This document shows, piece after piece, positions 1 through 9,313 of a stretch of DNA of 64,000 nucleotides. The stretch is from MPNP01 sp026709725 (GTDB lineage Bacteria; Pseudomonadota; Alphaproteobacteria; Rhodobacterales; Rhodobacteraceae). Location of the stretch: positions 1,178,001-1,242,000 of the forward strand of contig OZ241384.1 in the NCBI GenBank assembly GCA_965200805.1. Reading direction: 5' to 3'. Numbering within the stretch: position 1 is the first letter of the stretch; each line of letters starts with the position of its first letter. The notes under the pieces are model-generated. The model had not been told where the DNA came from. It ran no database searches and saw only the letters and a list, made by a program, of their open reading frames with translations. The position numbers and the translations under genes are program-made.

Positions 1-737
1 GAATTAAACAGCCAGTTCGGGCTGGTGAGCGATGTCCATCCCCCGGCGTGGACAATGCAGCTGAGAATGAGTGGCCCCATCATGTGACCGGCCGGGAGGT
101 GGATGAACCGGGCGATCAGCATCCCTGTTGCCACAAGAATGACCCACTTCACTCCCATCAGAAGGTTGAAGTCCTGTGGTCCGTATGTCTGTCCTGCACC
201 GCTGCCAACCGCCTCCCCGGCGAGGATAAAAAAAGCCAGCGGAACGAACAGAACGATAATGACGATTCGGCTGAAATGCTGAAGGATCAGTATGCGGGTG
301 TCAGCACCGGCTTCCTCGCCCAGTGCCACGGCTTCCACGAACCCACCAGGCATGGCTGAAAAATAGGCTGTGGGGTGATCGTATCGACCGAGGTGACGAA
401 AGAAGAAATACCCGAGCGTCTGCATCAGGGCAACATAGATGATCATGGCGGTTACAGATGGCCAGAGGCCCGGCAGCAGATGCAAAATGTCCAGAGTAAA
501 ACTTGTGCCAATCATGACCCCGATGACTGCCATCGAACATTTTCTGATGAATGTCGGAAAGCCGATTCGACGTCCCTGCGGATTGGCAATCGCGACTGAA
601 TACAGCGATGTGACCAACAGGCTGCCCATCAGGTAAGGCATGGGCATGCCGCTTTTTGAAAATCCCCAGCCCAGAATAAGACCGATCAGGGTCAGCGAGG
701 AGATTTCAAGGACTGTCCTGGTTCCGAGGCCTGTCAT
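1..737 (-). CDS. AbrB-family membrane protein, 3' end cut by the window edge
   Basis: Reading the minus strand from the ATG at 737 gives 245 codons with no stop before the window edge, so the C-terminus is missing. The protein is a chain of hydrophobic segments separated by short polar loops. Recognisable stretches include MPMPYLMGSLLV, AVIGVMIGTSFT, SAMPGGFVEAVALGEEAGAD and PAGHMMGPLILS, which fit the duplicated membrane domain of the AbrB family (once called ammonia monooxygenase family). Substrate and function are not established for this family. The start is 33 bp downstream of the nitroreductase stop on the same strand, so the two may be cotranscribed. I see no strong Shine-Dalgarno before the ATG. 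Confidence 0.75.
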   Translation of the reverse strand, partial: MTGLGTRTVLEISSLTLIGLILGWGFSKSGMPMPYLMGSLLVTSLYSVAIANPQGRRIGFPTFIRKCSMAVIGVMIGTSFTLDILHLLPGLWPSVTAMIIYVALMQTLGYFFFRHLGRYDHPTAYFSAMPGGFVEAVALGEEAGADTRILILQHFSRIVIIVLFVPLAFFILAGEAVGSGAGQTYGPQDFNLLMGVKWVILVATGMLIARFIHLPAGHMMGPLILSCIVHAGGWTSLTSPNWLFN

Positions 738-770
738 GGGTCGGGTGGGAGGGGCCAATCGGGCCAGCGA

Positions 771-1364
771 TCAGGCCAGAATACAGGCATCATCAAATGA
801 CAACCGGTCGGCCCGGGGCCTGAGACCCTCATCCGTTCCGTAGCCGAGATTGATCAGGAAATTTGAACGCCAGGTGGAGTTGGCGAAGAACAGCTCATCA
901 ATCCTGGCGTTCCTGAAGCCTGACATCGGTCCACAATCCAGTCCACACAAGCGGGCAGCGATCATAAAAATACCTCCCTGAATGGATGAATTCCGCAGGA
1001 CAAACTGCTGAAAGGCATCATCAGGCATCGCTTCGAAGGATGAGGATGATTCTGCCATATGCGGTGCGAGCAGGGGCAGGTGTGGGTAAAACTCAAGATC
1101 ATGGGCGATGATGGTCGTGACAGGTGCTGAACGGGTCTTCTCAACATTGCCCGGTGCCAATGCTTCAATGATCATTTCCCTGGCTGCTGCGGATTGTGCG
1201 AAGACAATTCGCATCGGACATGTGTTGTTTGATGTCGGAGCCAGTGATGCCAACGCATAAACCTGCCGCAATGTGCTCTCGTCAATCTTGCGCTTGCTGA
1301 AAAACTTACAGGATCTGGCCTGCTCAAATATCAACCCGGTAAGTTCTGGATCTGGCTGATTCAT
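771..1364 (-). CDS. rutE: RutE-like nitroreductase (malonic semialdehyde reductase family)
   Basis: This 197-residue FMN nitroreductase-fold protein has the length and signatures of RutE, which reduces malonic semialdehyde to 3-hydroxypropionate in pyrimidine ring catabolism. Matching stretches are LAPTSNNTCPMRIVF near residue 42, APVTTIIAHDLEFY near 80, LRNSSIQGG near 125, LDCGPMSGF near 142 and FLINLGYG near 168. No other rut genes are in the window, so the physiological substrate is uncertain; related proteins act as general nitro- or quinone-type reductases. The gene is followed closely by the AbrB-type gene. About 230 bp without a recognisable gene separate it from the anbu stop. Confidence 0.85.
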   Translation of the reverse strand: MNQPDPELTGLIFEQARSCKFFSKRKIDESTLRQVYALASLAPTSNNTCPMRIVFAQSAAAREMIIEALAPGNVEKTRSAPVTTIIAHDLEFYPHLPLLAPHMAESSSSFEAMPDDAFQQFVLRNSSIQGGIFMIAARLCGLDCGPMSGFRNARIDELFFANSTWRSNFLINLGYGTDEGLRPRADRLSFDDACILA

Positions 1365-1592
1365 GGTCGATCACCTGAATTCGGGATTCTGTCGGCATGT
1401 GGCCCGGATGACTGCGGAAATTCTTTCCCGGCTTCTCTCTGCATGGTCCTTCGTTTCTCGCTCCTGGTCCGGGGTTCCGCTGCTTGATGGAGTCTGCCGA
1501 CAGGCGCGAGCGGGCACGGTTTTCGCCTTGATGCACCCACCCCCGCTGTCAGGGTCTGCAACGGCTCCTTGTGGCGGGCCTTTGCAGCGTCA

Positions 1593-2333
1593 TCAGTCAA
1601 GGGAGAATGAGGGCAGGGCATCAAAGGCGGTACGGATTGCGTTACCCCAGCCGGATGAGATCATTTTGTAATAGGGATCTTCCGGTTCGATACGACGCTT
1701 GATGCCCGGCTGGAGACTGTCGGCCTTGTAGATGTGAATATCAAGCGGGAGTCCGACAGAAAGGTTGGCCTTGATCGTCGAGTCGAAACTGACCATGAGC
1801 AGTTTCACAGCATCCTCGAAACTCATTTCAGGATCAAAGGCACGGACCAGAATGGGCTTGCCGTATTTTGTCTCTCCGATCTGAAAGAACGATGTGTCTT
1901 CCGACGCTTCGGCAAAGTTGCCTTCGGGGTAGATGAGGAAGATGCTCGGTGAGTTGCCCTTGATCTGGCCACCAAGAATCAGAGTGGCCGAGAATGGATT
2001 TTCGGCAACAGGTCCATCCTCACCGACCTGTTCGGCAATCACTTCCCGCAAAGTCTCACCGACCAATCGGGCTGCCCGGAACATGGAGGGGACTTCAAGG
2101 ATTGAAGGGACATCAGGCTTGTCAATCGGCTCGGACCGTTCGTTCAGGATACTGACCACGGCTTGTGTGGTGGCCAGATTGCCAGCTGACATCAAGGTCA
2201 TCGAACGTTCATCCCTGCGCTCCCAGTGGAACATTTTGCGGAAAATACTGATATTGTCGATACCGGCATTTGTGCGCGTATCAGACACCATGACCAGACC
2301 CTTCCTGAGCTTCAATGCCACGCAGTAGGTCAT
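1593..2333 (-). CDS. anbu: Anbu, ancestral proteasome-like Ntn-hydrolase
   Basis: Starting at the ATG at 2333, one base after the transglutaminase TGA, the 246-residue product begins MTYCVALKLRKGLVMVSDTR. That places a threonine directly after the initiator Met, the nucleophile position of proteasome-type proteases. Asp17 and Lys32 (in FRKMFHW) sit where the Anbu catalytic partners are expected. A reading frame open further upstream (to 2561) only extends into the transglutaminase gene and is not the start. It is the last gene of a four-gene operon (5546 to 1593). Anbu proteins self-assemble, but their substrate is unknown. Identity is secure; the role is not. Confidence 0.92.
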   Translation of the reverse strand: MTYCVALKLRKGLVMVSDTRTNAGIDNISIFRKMFHWERRDERSMTLMSAGNLATTQAVVSILNERSEPIDKPDVPSILEVPSMFRAARLVGETLREVIAEQVGEDGPVAENPFSATLILGGQIKGNSPSIFLIYPEGNFAEASEDTSFFQIGETKYGKPILVRAFDPEMSFEDAVKLLMVSFDSTIKANLSVGLPLDIHIYKADSLQPGIKRRIEPEDPYYKMISSGWGNAIRTAFDALPSFSLD

Positions 2334-2334
2334 G

Positions 2335-3171
2335 TCAGTCTCGTGATGCAGCCGGATGCCTGGGTTGTCGTGACTGCTGGACCTGGATGTCAATGGCCAT
2401 GGCTTCACCACCACTGCCAAATCGCAGTCCCGAGACGGGAGCAGCATCCTGATAGTCAAGACCGGTGGCAACACGGACATATCTGTCATCCGGCGAGATC
2501 CCGTTTGATACATCAAAGCCCAGCCAGCCAAGGTTATCAATATGGACCTCGGCCCAGGCATGACTGGCGTACTGGTCGACGCGGTCCTTGATCAGGAGGT
2601 AGCCGGAAACATAGCGTGCCGGTCGACCCATGGCGCGTGCAGCGGCAAGGAAGATGTGGGCATGATCCTGGCAAACACCACTTCCCTGCCTGATGGCCTC
2701 TTCGGCTGAGGTTGATGTTGTCGTGACATCTGTTTTGTAGGTTACCTCGGACAGAATTGTTTCGGCGAGTGCATGAAATCGCGAAATCTCATCGGATGCA
2801 CTTTCGTTGACCTTGTCCACGATCCGCCGAACCCCGGTCCCGATGCGGGTGAGGTCGGTTGGCGTCTGAAAGTACCAAAGGGGTGCGAATCCTCCATGGC
2901 GACCAATAACTCCATTGGCATCCACTGTTTCCACGATTCCCTTGCACTGGACAGCCAGCGTGTTTGCCCTGGTGTCAAATGACACAAGCGTAACGCGGTT
3001 GTTGTTGTGGTCGGTGTAGACAGTTTGCGTCACACCGCCATCAATCATCATGTCCCACTCCACAACCTTCTGGCCGGCACTGCGCTTGGGGGTCATGCGG
3101 AGCTGCTGCAACCCGTACTCCGGTGCATCGTCAAATCGATATGTTGTGGTGTGTGAGATAGCGAGCCGCAC
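2335..3171 (-). CDS. Transglutaminase-like cysteine protease of the Anbu operon
   Basis: A GTG start at 3171, five bases after the alpha-E stop and with GGAG seven bases upstream, gives a 278-residue protein starting VRLAISHTTTYRF. The N-terminal beta domain (LRMTPKRSAGQKVVEWDMMIDGG) is followed by the transglutaminase core. The predicted catalytic Cys is in RQGSGVCQDHAHIF, the His in YASHAWAEVHI and the Asp in WLGFDVSNGI. Longer versions starting at 3225 run back into the neighbouring gene and lack a reason to be preferred. In this conserved operon the enzyme is presumed to cleave or remodel a peptide made by the ATP-grasp partner; that is inference. Confidence 0.9.
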   Translation of the reverse strand: MRLAISHTTTYRFDDAPEYGLQQLRMTPKRSAGQKVVEWDMMIDGGVTQTVYTDHNNNRVTLVSFDTRANTLAVQCKGIVETVDANGVIGRHGGFAPLWYFQTPTDLTRIGTGVRRIVDKVNESASDEISRFHALAETILSEVTYKTDVTTTSTSAEEAIRQGSGVCQDHAHIFLAAARAMGRPARYVSGYLLIKDRVDQYASHAWAEVHIDNLGWLGFDVSNGISPDDRYVRVATGLDYQDAAPVSGLRFGSGGEAMAIDIQVQQSRQPRHPAASRD

Positions 3172-3175
3172 GGGG

Positions 3176-4117
3176 TTACTCCAGAAACCGGTAATCGCGT
3201 TCGATCTGACGACCCAGGCCGGCAATATCGTTCAGGAATTCACAGATGAATTCATGCAACCCGTAATCAAACACAGAATCGATCGTCTCCGTCTCAAGCC
3301 GTTCCATCAACTGCGCGGACATATCATGGGATGCATGCCGCACACCATAAGCCTCTTCAAGATAGGCCATGTTGGCGTCAATCTTGCGCACGGAATACGT
3401 CAGACTCCGGGGCATGCGACCATCGAAAATCAGGAAGTTGGCAATTCCAATGGGTGTTGTTTCACCCTGGTTCACCCAACGATAGGATCGCTGGCCGGCC
3501 ACTGAGCGCAAAATTGTTTCCCACTGGACATTGTCAAGGTTTGAGCCGATCTGACCGACAGATGGCAAAAGAACATAGTATTTCACATCCAGGATCCGGG
3601 CTGTGTTGTCCGCCCGTTCCAGAAATGTGCCCAGTCGGCAGAAATCAAAGCGGTCGCTGCGCAACATGGTTCCGTGTGTGGCACCACGAACGAGAGCCGA
3701 TTGTTGTCGGATGGTGTCCAGGACCTCGTTCAGATTACGAGTGGAAACCGGATTCTTCAGAGCCTGCTGCAAGATCAGATAGGTGTCATTGACAGCTCCC
3801 CAAACCTCTCGGGTGATGGCGGTCCGAACGAGACGGGCATTCTGGCGAGCGGTGGAGATGGCTGACATTACAGACGAGGGGTTCGCAGGATCACGCAAAA
3901 GAAAGTCGATCGCTTTTCCGGTCTCAAGCGTTGGGTGCCGGTCCCTGTAGAGTTTCTCGACAGCAGCGGTTCGCAGGACGCTCTGCCACTCATCATGCGT
4001 TCCCACTGATCGGGTCATGCCTATCCGTAAACCGGTTTCGATCAGTCGAGCGGTGTTTTCCGAACGCTCAAGATAGCGAAACATCCAGAACAAACCCCCT
4101 GCGGTCTTGCCGAGCAT
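3176..4117 (-). CDS. Alpha-E domain protein of the Anbu operon
   Basis: The ATG at 4117 lies one base after the ATP-grasp TGA, giving 313 residues that begin MLGKTAGGLFWMFRYLERSE, the family's characteristic N-terminus. The protein is almost entirely alpha-helical by composition and has no known catalytic motif. The DUF403/alpha-E family is always found beside circularly permuted ATP-grasp genes and is thought to be part of a peptide-forming complex. The four genes are spaced by 1–5 bp, so they are translationally coupled. The function is predicted from neighbourhood only. Confidence 0.9.
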   Translation of the reverse strand: MLGKTAGGLFWMFRYLERSENTARLIETGLRIGMTRSVGTHDEWQSVLRTAAVEKLYRDRHPTLETGKAIDFLLRDPANPSSVMSAISTARQNARLVRTAITREVWGAVNDTYLILQQALKNPVSTRNLNEVLDTIRQQSALVRGATHGTMLRSDRFDFCRLGTFLERADNTARILDVKYYVLLPSVGQIGSNLDNVQWETILRSVAGQRSYRWVNQGETTPIGIANFLIFDGRMPRSLTYSVRKIDANMAYLEEAYGVRHASHDMSAQLMERLETETIDSVFDYGLHEFICEFLNDIAGLGRQIERDYRFLE

Positions 4118-4118
4118 G

Positions 4119-5546
4119 TCAGTCTCCCAAAACCCAGGTGTCTTTGGTGCCGCCACCCTGACTTGAATTGACGACGAGCGATCCCTGTTTCAGTGCAACA
4201 CGGGTCAGGCCTCCCGGAGTGATGGTAATCTGTTGTGGTGACACCAGAACAAATGGCCGCAGATCAACATGACGGGGAGCCAAACCCTTCTCGGTCAGTA
4301 TCGGGACCGTAGACAGGGCAAGTGTTGGCTGTGCGATATAGTTCATGGGCCTGGCTTGCAGTTTACGGGTAAAGGCAGCCCGTTCCCGCTTCGATGCCGC
4401 CGGTCCGACAAGCATGCCGTAACCGCCTGATCCATGCACCTCCTTGACGACCAGCTCCTCAAGGTGATCCACGACATAAGCCAGGGCTTCCGGTTCGGCG
4501 CACCGCCAGGTTGGGACATTCTTGAGCAGTGCCTTCTCGCCCGTGTAGAACTCAACGATATCGGGCATGTAACTGTAGATGGCCTTGTCATCAGCGATGC
4601 CCGTCCCGGGGGCGTTGGCAAGTGTGATGCCGCCAGCCCGATAGATGTCCATGATACCCGGAATGCCCAGCATGCTGTCCGGACTGAAATTCAGCGGATC
4701 AAGAAACTCATCATCAATTCGGCGGTAGAGCACATCAATGGCCTTGTAGCCTTCCGTTGTCCGCATGGCGATCTTGCCATCAACAACGCGCAGATCCGAT
4801 CCCTCAACCAGATCGACACCCATACCGTCTGCGAGAAAGATATGCTCGAAGTAGGCAGAGTTGTGGACGCCGGGTGTCAGGACGGCCACGGTGCACTCAC
4901 CGGTGCAGTTGCGGGGTGCTGTTGCGGTCAGGGATCGAAGCAGGTTTGTGGGGTAATCCTGTATCGGCTGGACCTTGATCCGTGTGAACAACTCGGGGAA
5001 CATCTGGAGCATCGTTTCACGATTTTCCAGCATATAGGAGACCCCGGACGGGGTGCGGGCATTGTCCTCAAGGACGAAGAACTCATCCTCAGCCGTTCGT
5101 ACGATATCAATTCCAACAACATGGGTGTAAACATTGCCGGGCGGGGATGCACCGACCATCCGAGGCAAAAAGGCCGGATTTCTCGCGATCAGTTCGACCG
5201 GGACCCGACCGGCTTTCAGGATTTCCTGTCGGTGGTAAATGTCATAGAGAAACGCATTGATGGCGCGAACACGCTGCTCAATTCCCTTTGTGATTCGTGT
5301 CCATTCCGTCTGCGACAGGATCCGTGGCACGATGTCAAAAGGTATAAGACGCTCATCCGCTGCGTCATCGCCGTAGACATTGAAAGTGATGCCCGTCCGT
5401 CGGAAGAACAGCTCCGCTTCTGACGATTTCCGACGCAAATCGCTCAGATTCTCACCATCAAACCAATTTCGATATGATTCATAAGGCCTGCGAAGACCTC
5501 CGGCCTTGCCAGCCATTTCGTCGAATATTGATGATTCTTCACCCAT
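4119..5546 (-). CDS. Circularly permuted ATP-grasp protein of the Anbu operon
   Basis: From the ATG at 5546 the product has 475 residues, the usual length for this family, and begins MGEESSIFDEMAGK. The open frame extends to 5801, but the added 85 residues are low-complexity and not family-like. Typical blocks are GITFNVYGDDAADERLIPFD, IVGIDIVRTAEDEFFVLEDN, LTPGVHNSAYFEHIFLA and VVKEVHGSGGYGMLVGP. ATP-grasp amidoligases form peptide-type bonds with ATP; the permuted group is predicted to make or attach a small peptide. It is the first gene of the Anbu operon. The 293 bp between its start and the aldo-keto reductase stop probably carry the promoter; no clear box was found and the Shine-Dalgarno is weak. 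Confidence 0.88.
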   Translation of the reverse strand: MGEESSIFDEMAGKAGGLRRPYESYRNWFDGENLSDLRRKSSEAELFFRRTGITFNVYGDDAADERLIPFDIVPRILSQTEWTRITKGIEQRVRAINAFLYDIYHRQEILKAGRVPVELIARNPAFLPRMVGASPPGNVYTHVVGIDIVRTAEDEFFVLEDNARTPSGVSYMLENRETMLQMFPELFTRIKVQPIQDYPTNLLRSLTATAPRNCTGECTVAVLTPGVHNSAYFEHIFLADGMGVDLVEGSDLRVVDGKIAMRTTEGYKAIDVLYRRIDDEFLDPLNFSPDSMLGIPGIMDIYRAGGITLANAPGTGIADDKAIYSYMPDIVEFYTGEKALLKNVPTWRCAEPEALAYVVDHLEELVVKEVHGSGGYGMLVGPAASKRERAAFTRKLQARPMNYIAQPTLALSTVPILTEKGLAPRHVDLRPFVLVSPQQITITPGGLTRVALKQGSLVVNSSQGGGTKDTWVLGD

Positions 5547-5839
5547 AAGGTGCCCGTTATCAGTCTTCACAACCTGCTGCAAAACCGTTGTTGGGATGGA
5601 AGGGGTGGTACCAGGGCCGTCATCCGGAACTGAATCTCCATGCCTGGCCGGATCAGTTCCATAAAAAAAACCGCCATGGGTTTCATGTCGGGCAGAGCGG
5701 GAGTCTTCCATGCCAAAACACGGGACATTCCGGGCAACGCGCCGTTCCTGTTGCTGCCAGCGGTCTCTGACTTCCTGCCCGAGGATCACCCCGGCCTTCA
5801 TGGTTCTGGTGGCGGGGGTGATCCCGTTGTCAACAGGAC

Positions 5840-6883
5840 TCAGAAGGGCATGGGGATTGTGCGGTTGACTGCATCGATTTCCGCCAGGCAGGCATCATCA
5901 AGATGAACATCCACAGAGTCGAGAAGGAATGTGAGCTGTTCGGTGGTGGTTGCGCCGAAAATGGCTGATGTCATGAAGGGGCGTGCACGACACCAGGCGA
6001 GGGCAAGATGCGGGAGGGCGACCTCGAAGCGATTGGCGAGGTCAAGATAGGCATCCACGGCCTGCCAGGCCCGGTCGGTGGCCCTGTTGCCAAGATTGTG
6101 CGAGTGTTCCCGGCGTGAGGCAGGAGGGATCCGACCGTTCTGGTATTTGCCGGTCAGAATGCCGGTTGCCAGAGGGGAATACGCCAACAGACCGATCTTT
6201 TCATTGTGTGCCAATTCGGCCAGGTCGGTATCAAAAAGGCGGCAAAGCAGGCTGTACTCGTTCTGGATTGATTGCATCCGGGGCCAGTTGTTTGCCTGTG
6301 CAAGACGCAGCCATTGTGCAGTCCCCCAGGCACTTTCGTTGGAAAGTCCGAAATGGCGGACCTTGCCCTGGTCCCGCAGACCCTGCAGAGCGGCGAGAAC
6401 CTCCTCCATATTTGCCAGTGTGTCATCGGTCTTCTGTCCTGACGGATCGTAGGTCCAGTTTTTCCGGAACATGTAGGAGCCCCGGTTGGGCCAGTGCAGC
6501 TGGTAAAGATCAATGGTCCCGATCTGCAGACGCTGAAGGGATCCCTCGATTGCCCGATTCAGTGTATGGGCTGTTATGGGTTCACCATTGCGGATCAGTT
6601 GCATCCCCTCGCCGGCAATCTTGGTCGCAATGAGAACATCGTTGCGTTTGCCGGATTTTTTGAGCCAGTTGCCAACGATCCGCTCTGAATCGCCGACGGT
6701 ATTCCTGCTGATGGGATTGACCGGATAGAGTTCAGCTGTATCGAAGATATTGATTCCGTGGTCAATCGCCATGTCCATCTGGCGAAACGCATCGTCTTCA
6801 GATGTCTGGGTCCCGTAGGTCATGGTGCCCAGACACAACTCGCTGACCAGAATCTCTGTTCGTCCAAGGGTGTTGTATTTCAT
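5840..6883 (-). CDS. tas: NADP-dependent aldo-keto reductase, Tas-like
   Basis: A 347-residue TIM-barrel aldo-keto reductase beginning MKYNTLGRTEILVSELCLGT. The catalytic tetrad is visible as Asp and Tyr in NIFDTAELYP, Lys in LIATKIAGEG and His in YQLHWPNRGS. The insert PVNPISRNTVGDSE, and the long loop after the His carrying SYMFRKNWTYD, are typical of the Tas subgroup rather than of Kvbeta-type members. Tas reduces carbonyls with NADPH; its physiological substrate is unknown. The gene stands alone between the cco cluster and the Anbu operon on the same strand. Confidence 0.88.
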   Translation of the reverse strand: MKYNTLGRTEILVSELCLGTMTYGTQTSEDDAFRQMDMAIDHGINIFDTAELYPVNPISRNTVGDSERIVGNWLKKSGKRNDVLIATKIAGEGMQLIRNGEPITAHTLNRAIEGSLQRLQIGTIDLYQLHWPNRGSYMFRKNWTYDPSGQKTDDTLANMEEVLAALQGLRDQGKVRHFGLSNESAWGTAQWLRLAQANNWPRMQSIQNEYSLLCRLFDTDLAELAHNEKIGLLAYSPLATGILTGKYQNGRIPPASRREHSHNLGNRATDRAWQAVDAYLDLANRFEVALPHLALAWCRARPFMTSAIFGATTTEQLTFLLDSVDVHLDDACLAEIDAVNRTIPMPF

Positions 6884-6988
6884 ATGTGAATGGTGTCTGG
6901 TTGCCGCGGAATGTGATCCTCAGATCAGACGCATGAATAATGCAAGCGTGTCCGATCTGCCATGCGAAAGTCGGATCGAAGGCCAGGA

Positions 6989-7156
6989 TCAGGCCGAAGG
7001 GTCTCCGGGTTCATCGTCATAGTCTGTCTGCAGAATCCGGTGGGCGTCCCCTTCGGGGTCGCTGTACTGGTGATTGCGGATGGCCCAGACCATGATGACC
7101 AGCCAGAGCAGCCCGCCCAGCAGAGTCACAGTGATGAGGGGAATGATACTTTCCAT
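6989..7156 (-). CDS. ccoS: CcoS, small cbb3 oxidase maturation protein
   Basis: A 55-residue protein whose ATG at 7156 follows the ccoI TGA by one base. It has one N-terminal membrane helix (IIPLITVTLLGGLLWLVIMVWAI), followed directly by NHQYSDPEGDAHRIL, the conserved CcoS motif linking the helix to an acidic tail (DYDDEPGD). CcoS is needed for cofactor insertion into CcoN. It is the last gene of the cluster, downstream of ccoI in the usual order. Confidence 0.93.
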   Translation of the reverse strand: MESIIPLITVTLLGGLLWLVIMVWAIRNHQYSDPEGDAHRILQTDYDDEPGDPSA

Positions 7157-7157
7157 G

Positions 7158-9287
7158 TCACCGCATGCGCATGGAGTTGAGAGTGACAGCGATTGATGAG
7201 GTTGACATGGCGATCGCAGCGGCCAGTGGGGTGGCAAGACCGGCCATGGCCAGCGGGACGGCAACCGCATTGTAGCAACCGGCGATGGTAAAGTTCTCCA
7301 GCACGCGCCGTTTGGCGAGCCGGGCCAGGTGAATTGCTTCAGGAATGCGACTGACATCATCACCGACAAGCACCACGCTGGCGGCAACACGGGTGACATC
7401 AAGCGCGGATGAGGGCGTGATGGAAATGTCAGACCGGGCCATGGCAGCGGCATCATTGATGCCATCACCAACCATCAGGGTCATTCCGTCCTGCCGGGTC
7501 AGCTTGTCAATCATGGCCATCTTGTCCTCCGGTCGGGCAGTTGCGAACCACTGATCAATGTCCAGTGTGTCGGCGAGGGCCCTGACCGCTTCCTCGGTGT
7601 CGCCGGACATGAGAATGGTCTCAATGCCGAGGTCCTGAAGACCCTTGATGCACTCACGGGTTCCGGATCGGATCCGGTCAATGAAGCGGAATTCATGAAA
7701 CACATCCCCCCCGAGCCGCAACCATGTGGCTGAGTGGCCGGTCGATCCCGCGCCAACCCAGTCGGACCGCCCCAGTCGGACTTCCTGATCGTTCCAGATG
7801 CCGGTGATGCCGGACCCGGGGATTTCCACGACCTTGTCAAGGGTCGCGAGCGGGATTGCCGATTCCATCACATGGTTGTGGATCGCCTGGGCATAAGGAT
7901 GCCGGGAGCTGGCCGCAAGAGCACCCGCAACAGCAAGGGCCTGCGGGTGAATGCCGCTGACCCTGTCAATGATCGGGATGCCGAGGGTCAGTGTGCCGGT
8001 CTTGTCGAGAACAGCTCTTCGGACTCCCGCGAGTTTTTCGAGTGCGTCGGGATCCTTGATGAGGAGATTGGAGCGAAAGAATCGACCTGTGGTTGCAGCG
8101 GAGACGGCCGGGACTGCCAAACCGAGAGCACAGGGGCATGTAATGATCAGGATGGCGACGGCAATATTGATGGAAAGTCTTGTGTCACCGGTTGCAGTGA
8201 GCCAGCCGAAAAATCCAAGCAGGGCGAGAAGGTGGACGGCGGGTGCATAGATTGATGCAGCCCGATCAGCAAGTGTCGTGTATCGGTTCCGGGCCGATTC
8301 GGCGAGTTCGATCATCTTGACCAGGCGCCGGAGTGAGGAGTTCGCACTGCTGCGTGTCACCTTGATCTCAAGACGCCCTGTGTGGATGAACTGACCCGCC
8401 ACAACCTGGTCACCCTGCTTGACGGATTCGGGTCGGCTTTCGCCTGTCAGGAATGAGTTGTCGAGGTCACCACTGCCGGTGGTGATCTCGCCATCAAGCG
8501 GAATTCGGTCACCGGATCGCACGATAATCGTTGCTCCCTCGATGATCTCGCCGATTGGCCTGTTGACCTCTTTCCCCTCGGCAAGGGTTGTTGTCGTGTC
8601 CGGTTCAATGGCGGACAGTTGGGCTGCTGCTGAGCGGGCTGTCATTCGGGTCTGAAGATCCAGATACCGTCCGGACAACAGAAAAAAGACCAGAGCCAGA
8701 GCCGCGTCAAAATAGGCATGCTGACCGCTTTGGGCTGTCTCAAAGAGCGATTGACCGGATGCGAGGATGATGGCGAGTGAAATCGGAACATCCATGTTCA
8801 GTCTGAAGTTCCTGAGAACCCGCAATGCGCTCAGGAAGAACGGTTGCGCGGCATAGGCGATGACAGGCAGTGCCACAAAGGCAGAGAGCCAATGCATGAG
8901 ATCACGGGTCGTCCCCTCGGCGCCGGACCAGACGACAACGGAATAGATCATGACATTGGCAAAGCCGAAGCCGGCGATGCCAAGCCGGACCAGAAGCCCC
9001 TGCGACTGCGGGGTTGTTGAGACAAGGCGTATGGAGTCCGCATCAAGCTGGATTGGTGTGTATCCGGTCTCCCTGATGCATTGTGCAAGCCGCTCGGGTT
9101 CGGTTTCGGTGTCTGCCAGAATCCGTATTCGCCGGTTGGTCAGATTGACCCGAACCGACACGACTTCAGGCAGCGCGGAAAGCGCGCGTTCAAGGGCGGA
9201 AATGCAACCGGCACAGTGCATGTCCTGGACCCCGAAGAGAAACTCTCCCGTCCTCGCCGCTTCAGACGATGAATCCAGCGCGATCAT
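7158..9287 (-). CDS. ccoI: CcoI/FixI copper-exporting P1B-type ATPase
   Basis: A 709-residue heavy-metal P-type ATPase. An N-terminal HMA domain carries the metal-binding motif MHCAGC near residue 24. The membrane CPC motif is in ITCPCALGLAVPA near 383, the phosphorylation site DKTGTLT near 428, and the hinge GDGINDAAAM lies near the C-terminal end. The short N-terminus, and the position between ccoH and ccoS, identify it as the FixI type, which delivers Cu for cbb3 oxidase assembly rather than general copper resistance. It is separated by 26 bp from ccoH and coupled to ccoS. Confidence 0.95.
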   Translation of the reverse strand: MIALDSSSEAARTGEFLFGVQDMHCAGCISALERALSALPEVVSVRVNLTNRRIRILADTETEPERLAQCIRETGYTPIQLDADSIRLVSTTPQSQGLLVRLGIAGFGFANVMIYSVVVWSGAEGTTRDLMHWLSAFVALPVIAYAAQPFFLSALRVLRNFRLNMDVPISLAIILASGQSLFETAQSGQHAYFDAALALVFFLLSGRYLDLQTRMTARSAAAQLSAIEPDTTTTLAEGKEVNRPIGEIIEGATIIVRSGDRIPLDGEITTGSGDLDNSFLTGESRPESVKQGDQVVAGQFIHTGRLEIKVTRSSANSSLRRLVKMIELAESARNRYTTLADRAASIYAPAVHLLALLGFFGWLTATGDTRLSINIAVAILIITCPCALGLAVPAVSAATTGRFFRSNLLIKDPDALEKLAGVRRAVLDKTGTLTLGIPIIDRVSGIHPQALAVAGALAASSRHPYAQAIHNHVMESAIPLATLDKVVEIPGSGITGIWNDQEVRLGRSDWVGAGSTGHSATWLRLGGDVFHEFRFIDRIRSGTRECIKGLQDLGIETILMSGDTEEAVRALADTLDIDQWFATARPEDKMAMIDKLTRQDGMTLMVGDGINDAAAMARSDISITPSSALDVTRVAASVVLVGDDVSRIPEAIHLARLAKRRVLENFTIAGCYNAVAVPLAMAGLATPLAAAIAMSTSSIAVTLNSMRMR

Positions 9288-9313
9288 GCTCTCTGCGAAC
9301 GGTTGGTCCGGGG

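Noticed and set aside
48..843. Several plus-strand ORFs in the first 850 bases
   Set aside because: They are antisense to the AbrB-family gene, whose minus-strand frame gives coherent membrane protein sequence.
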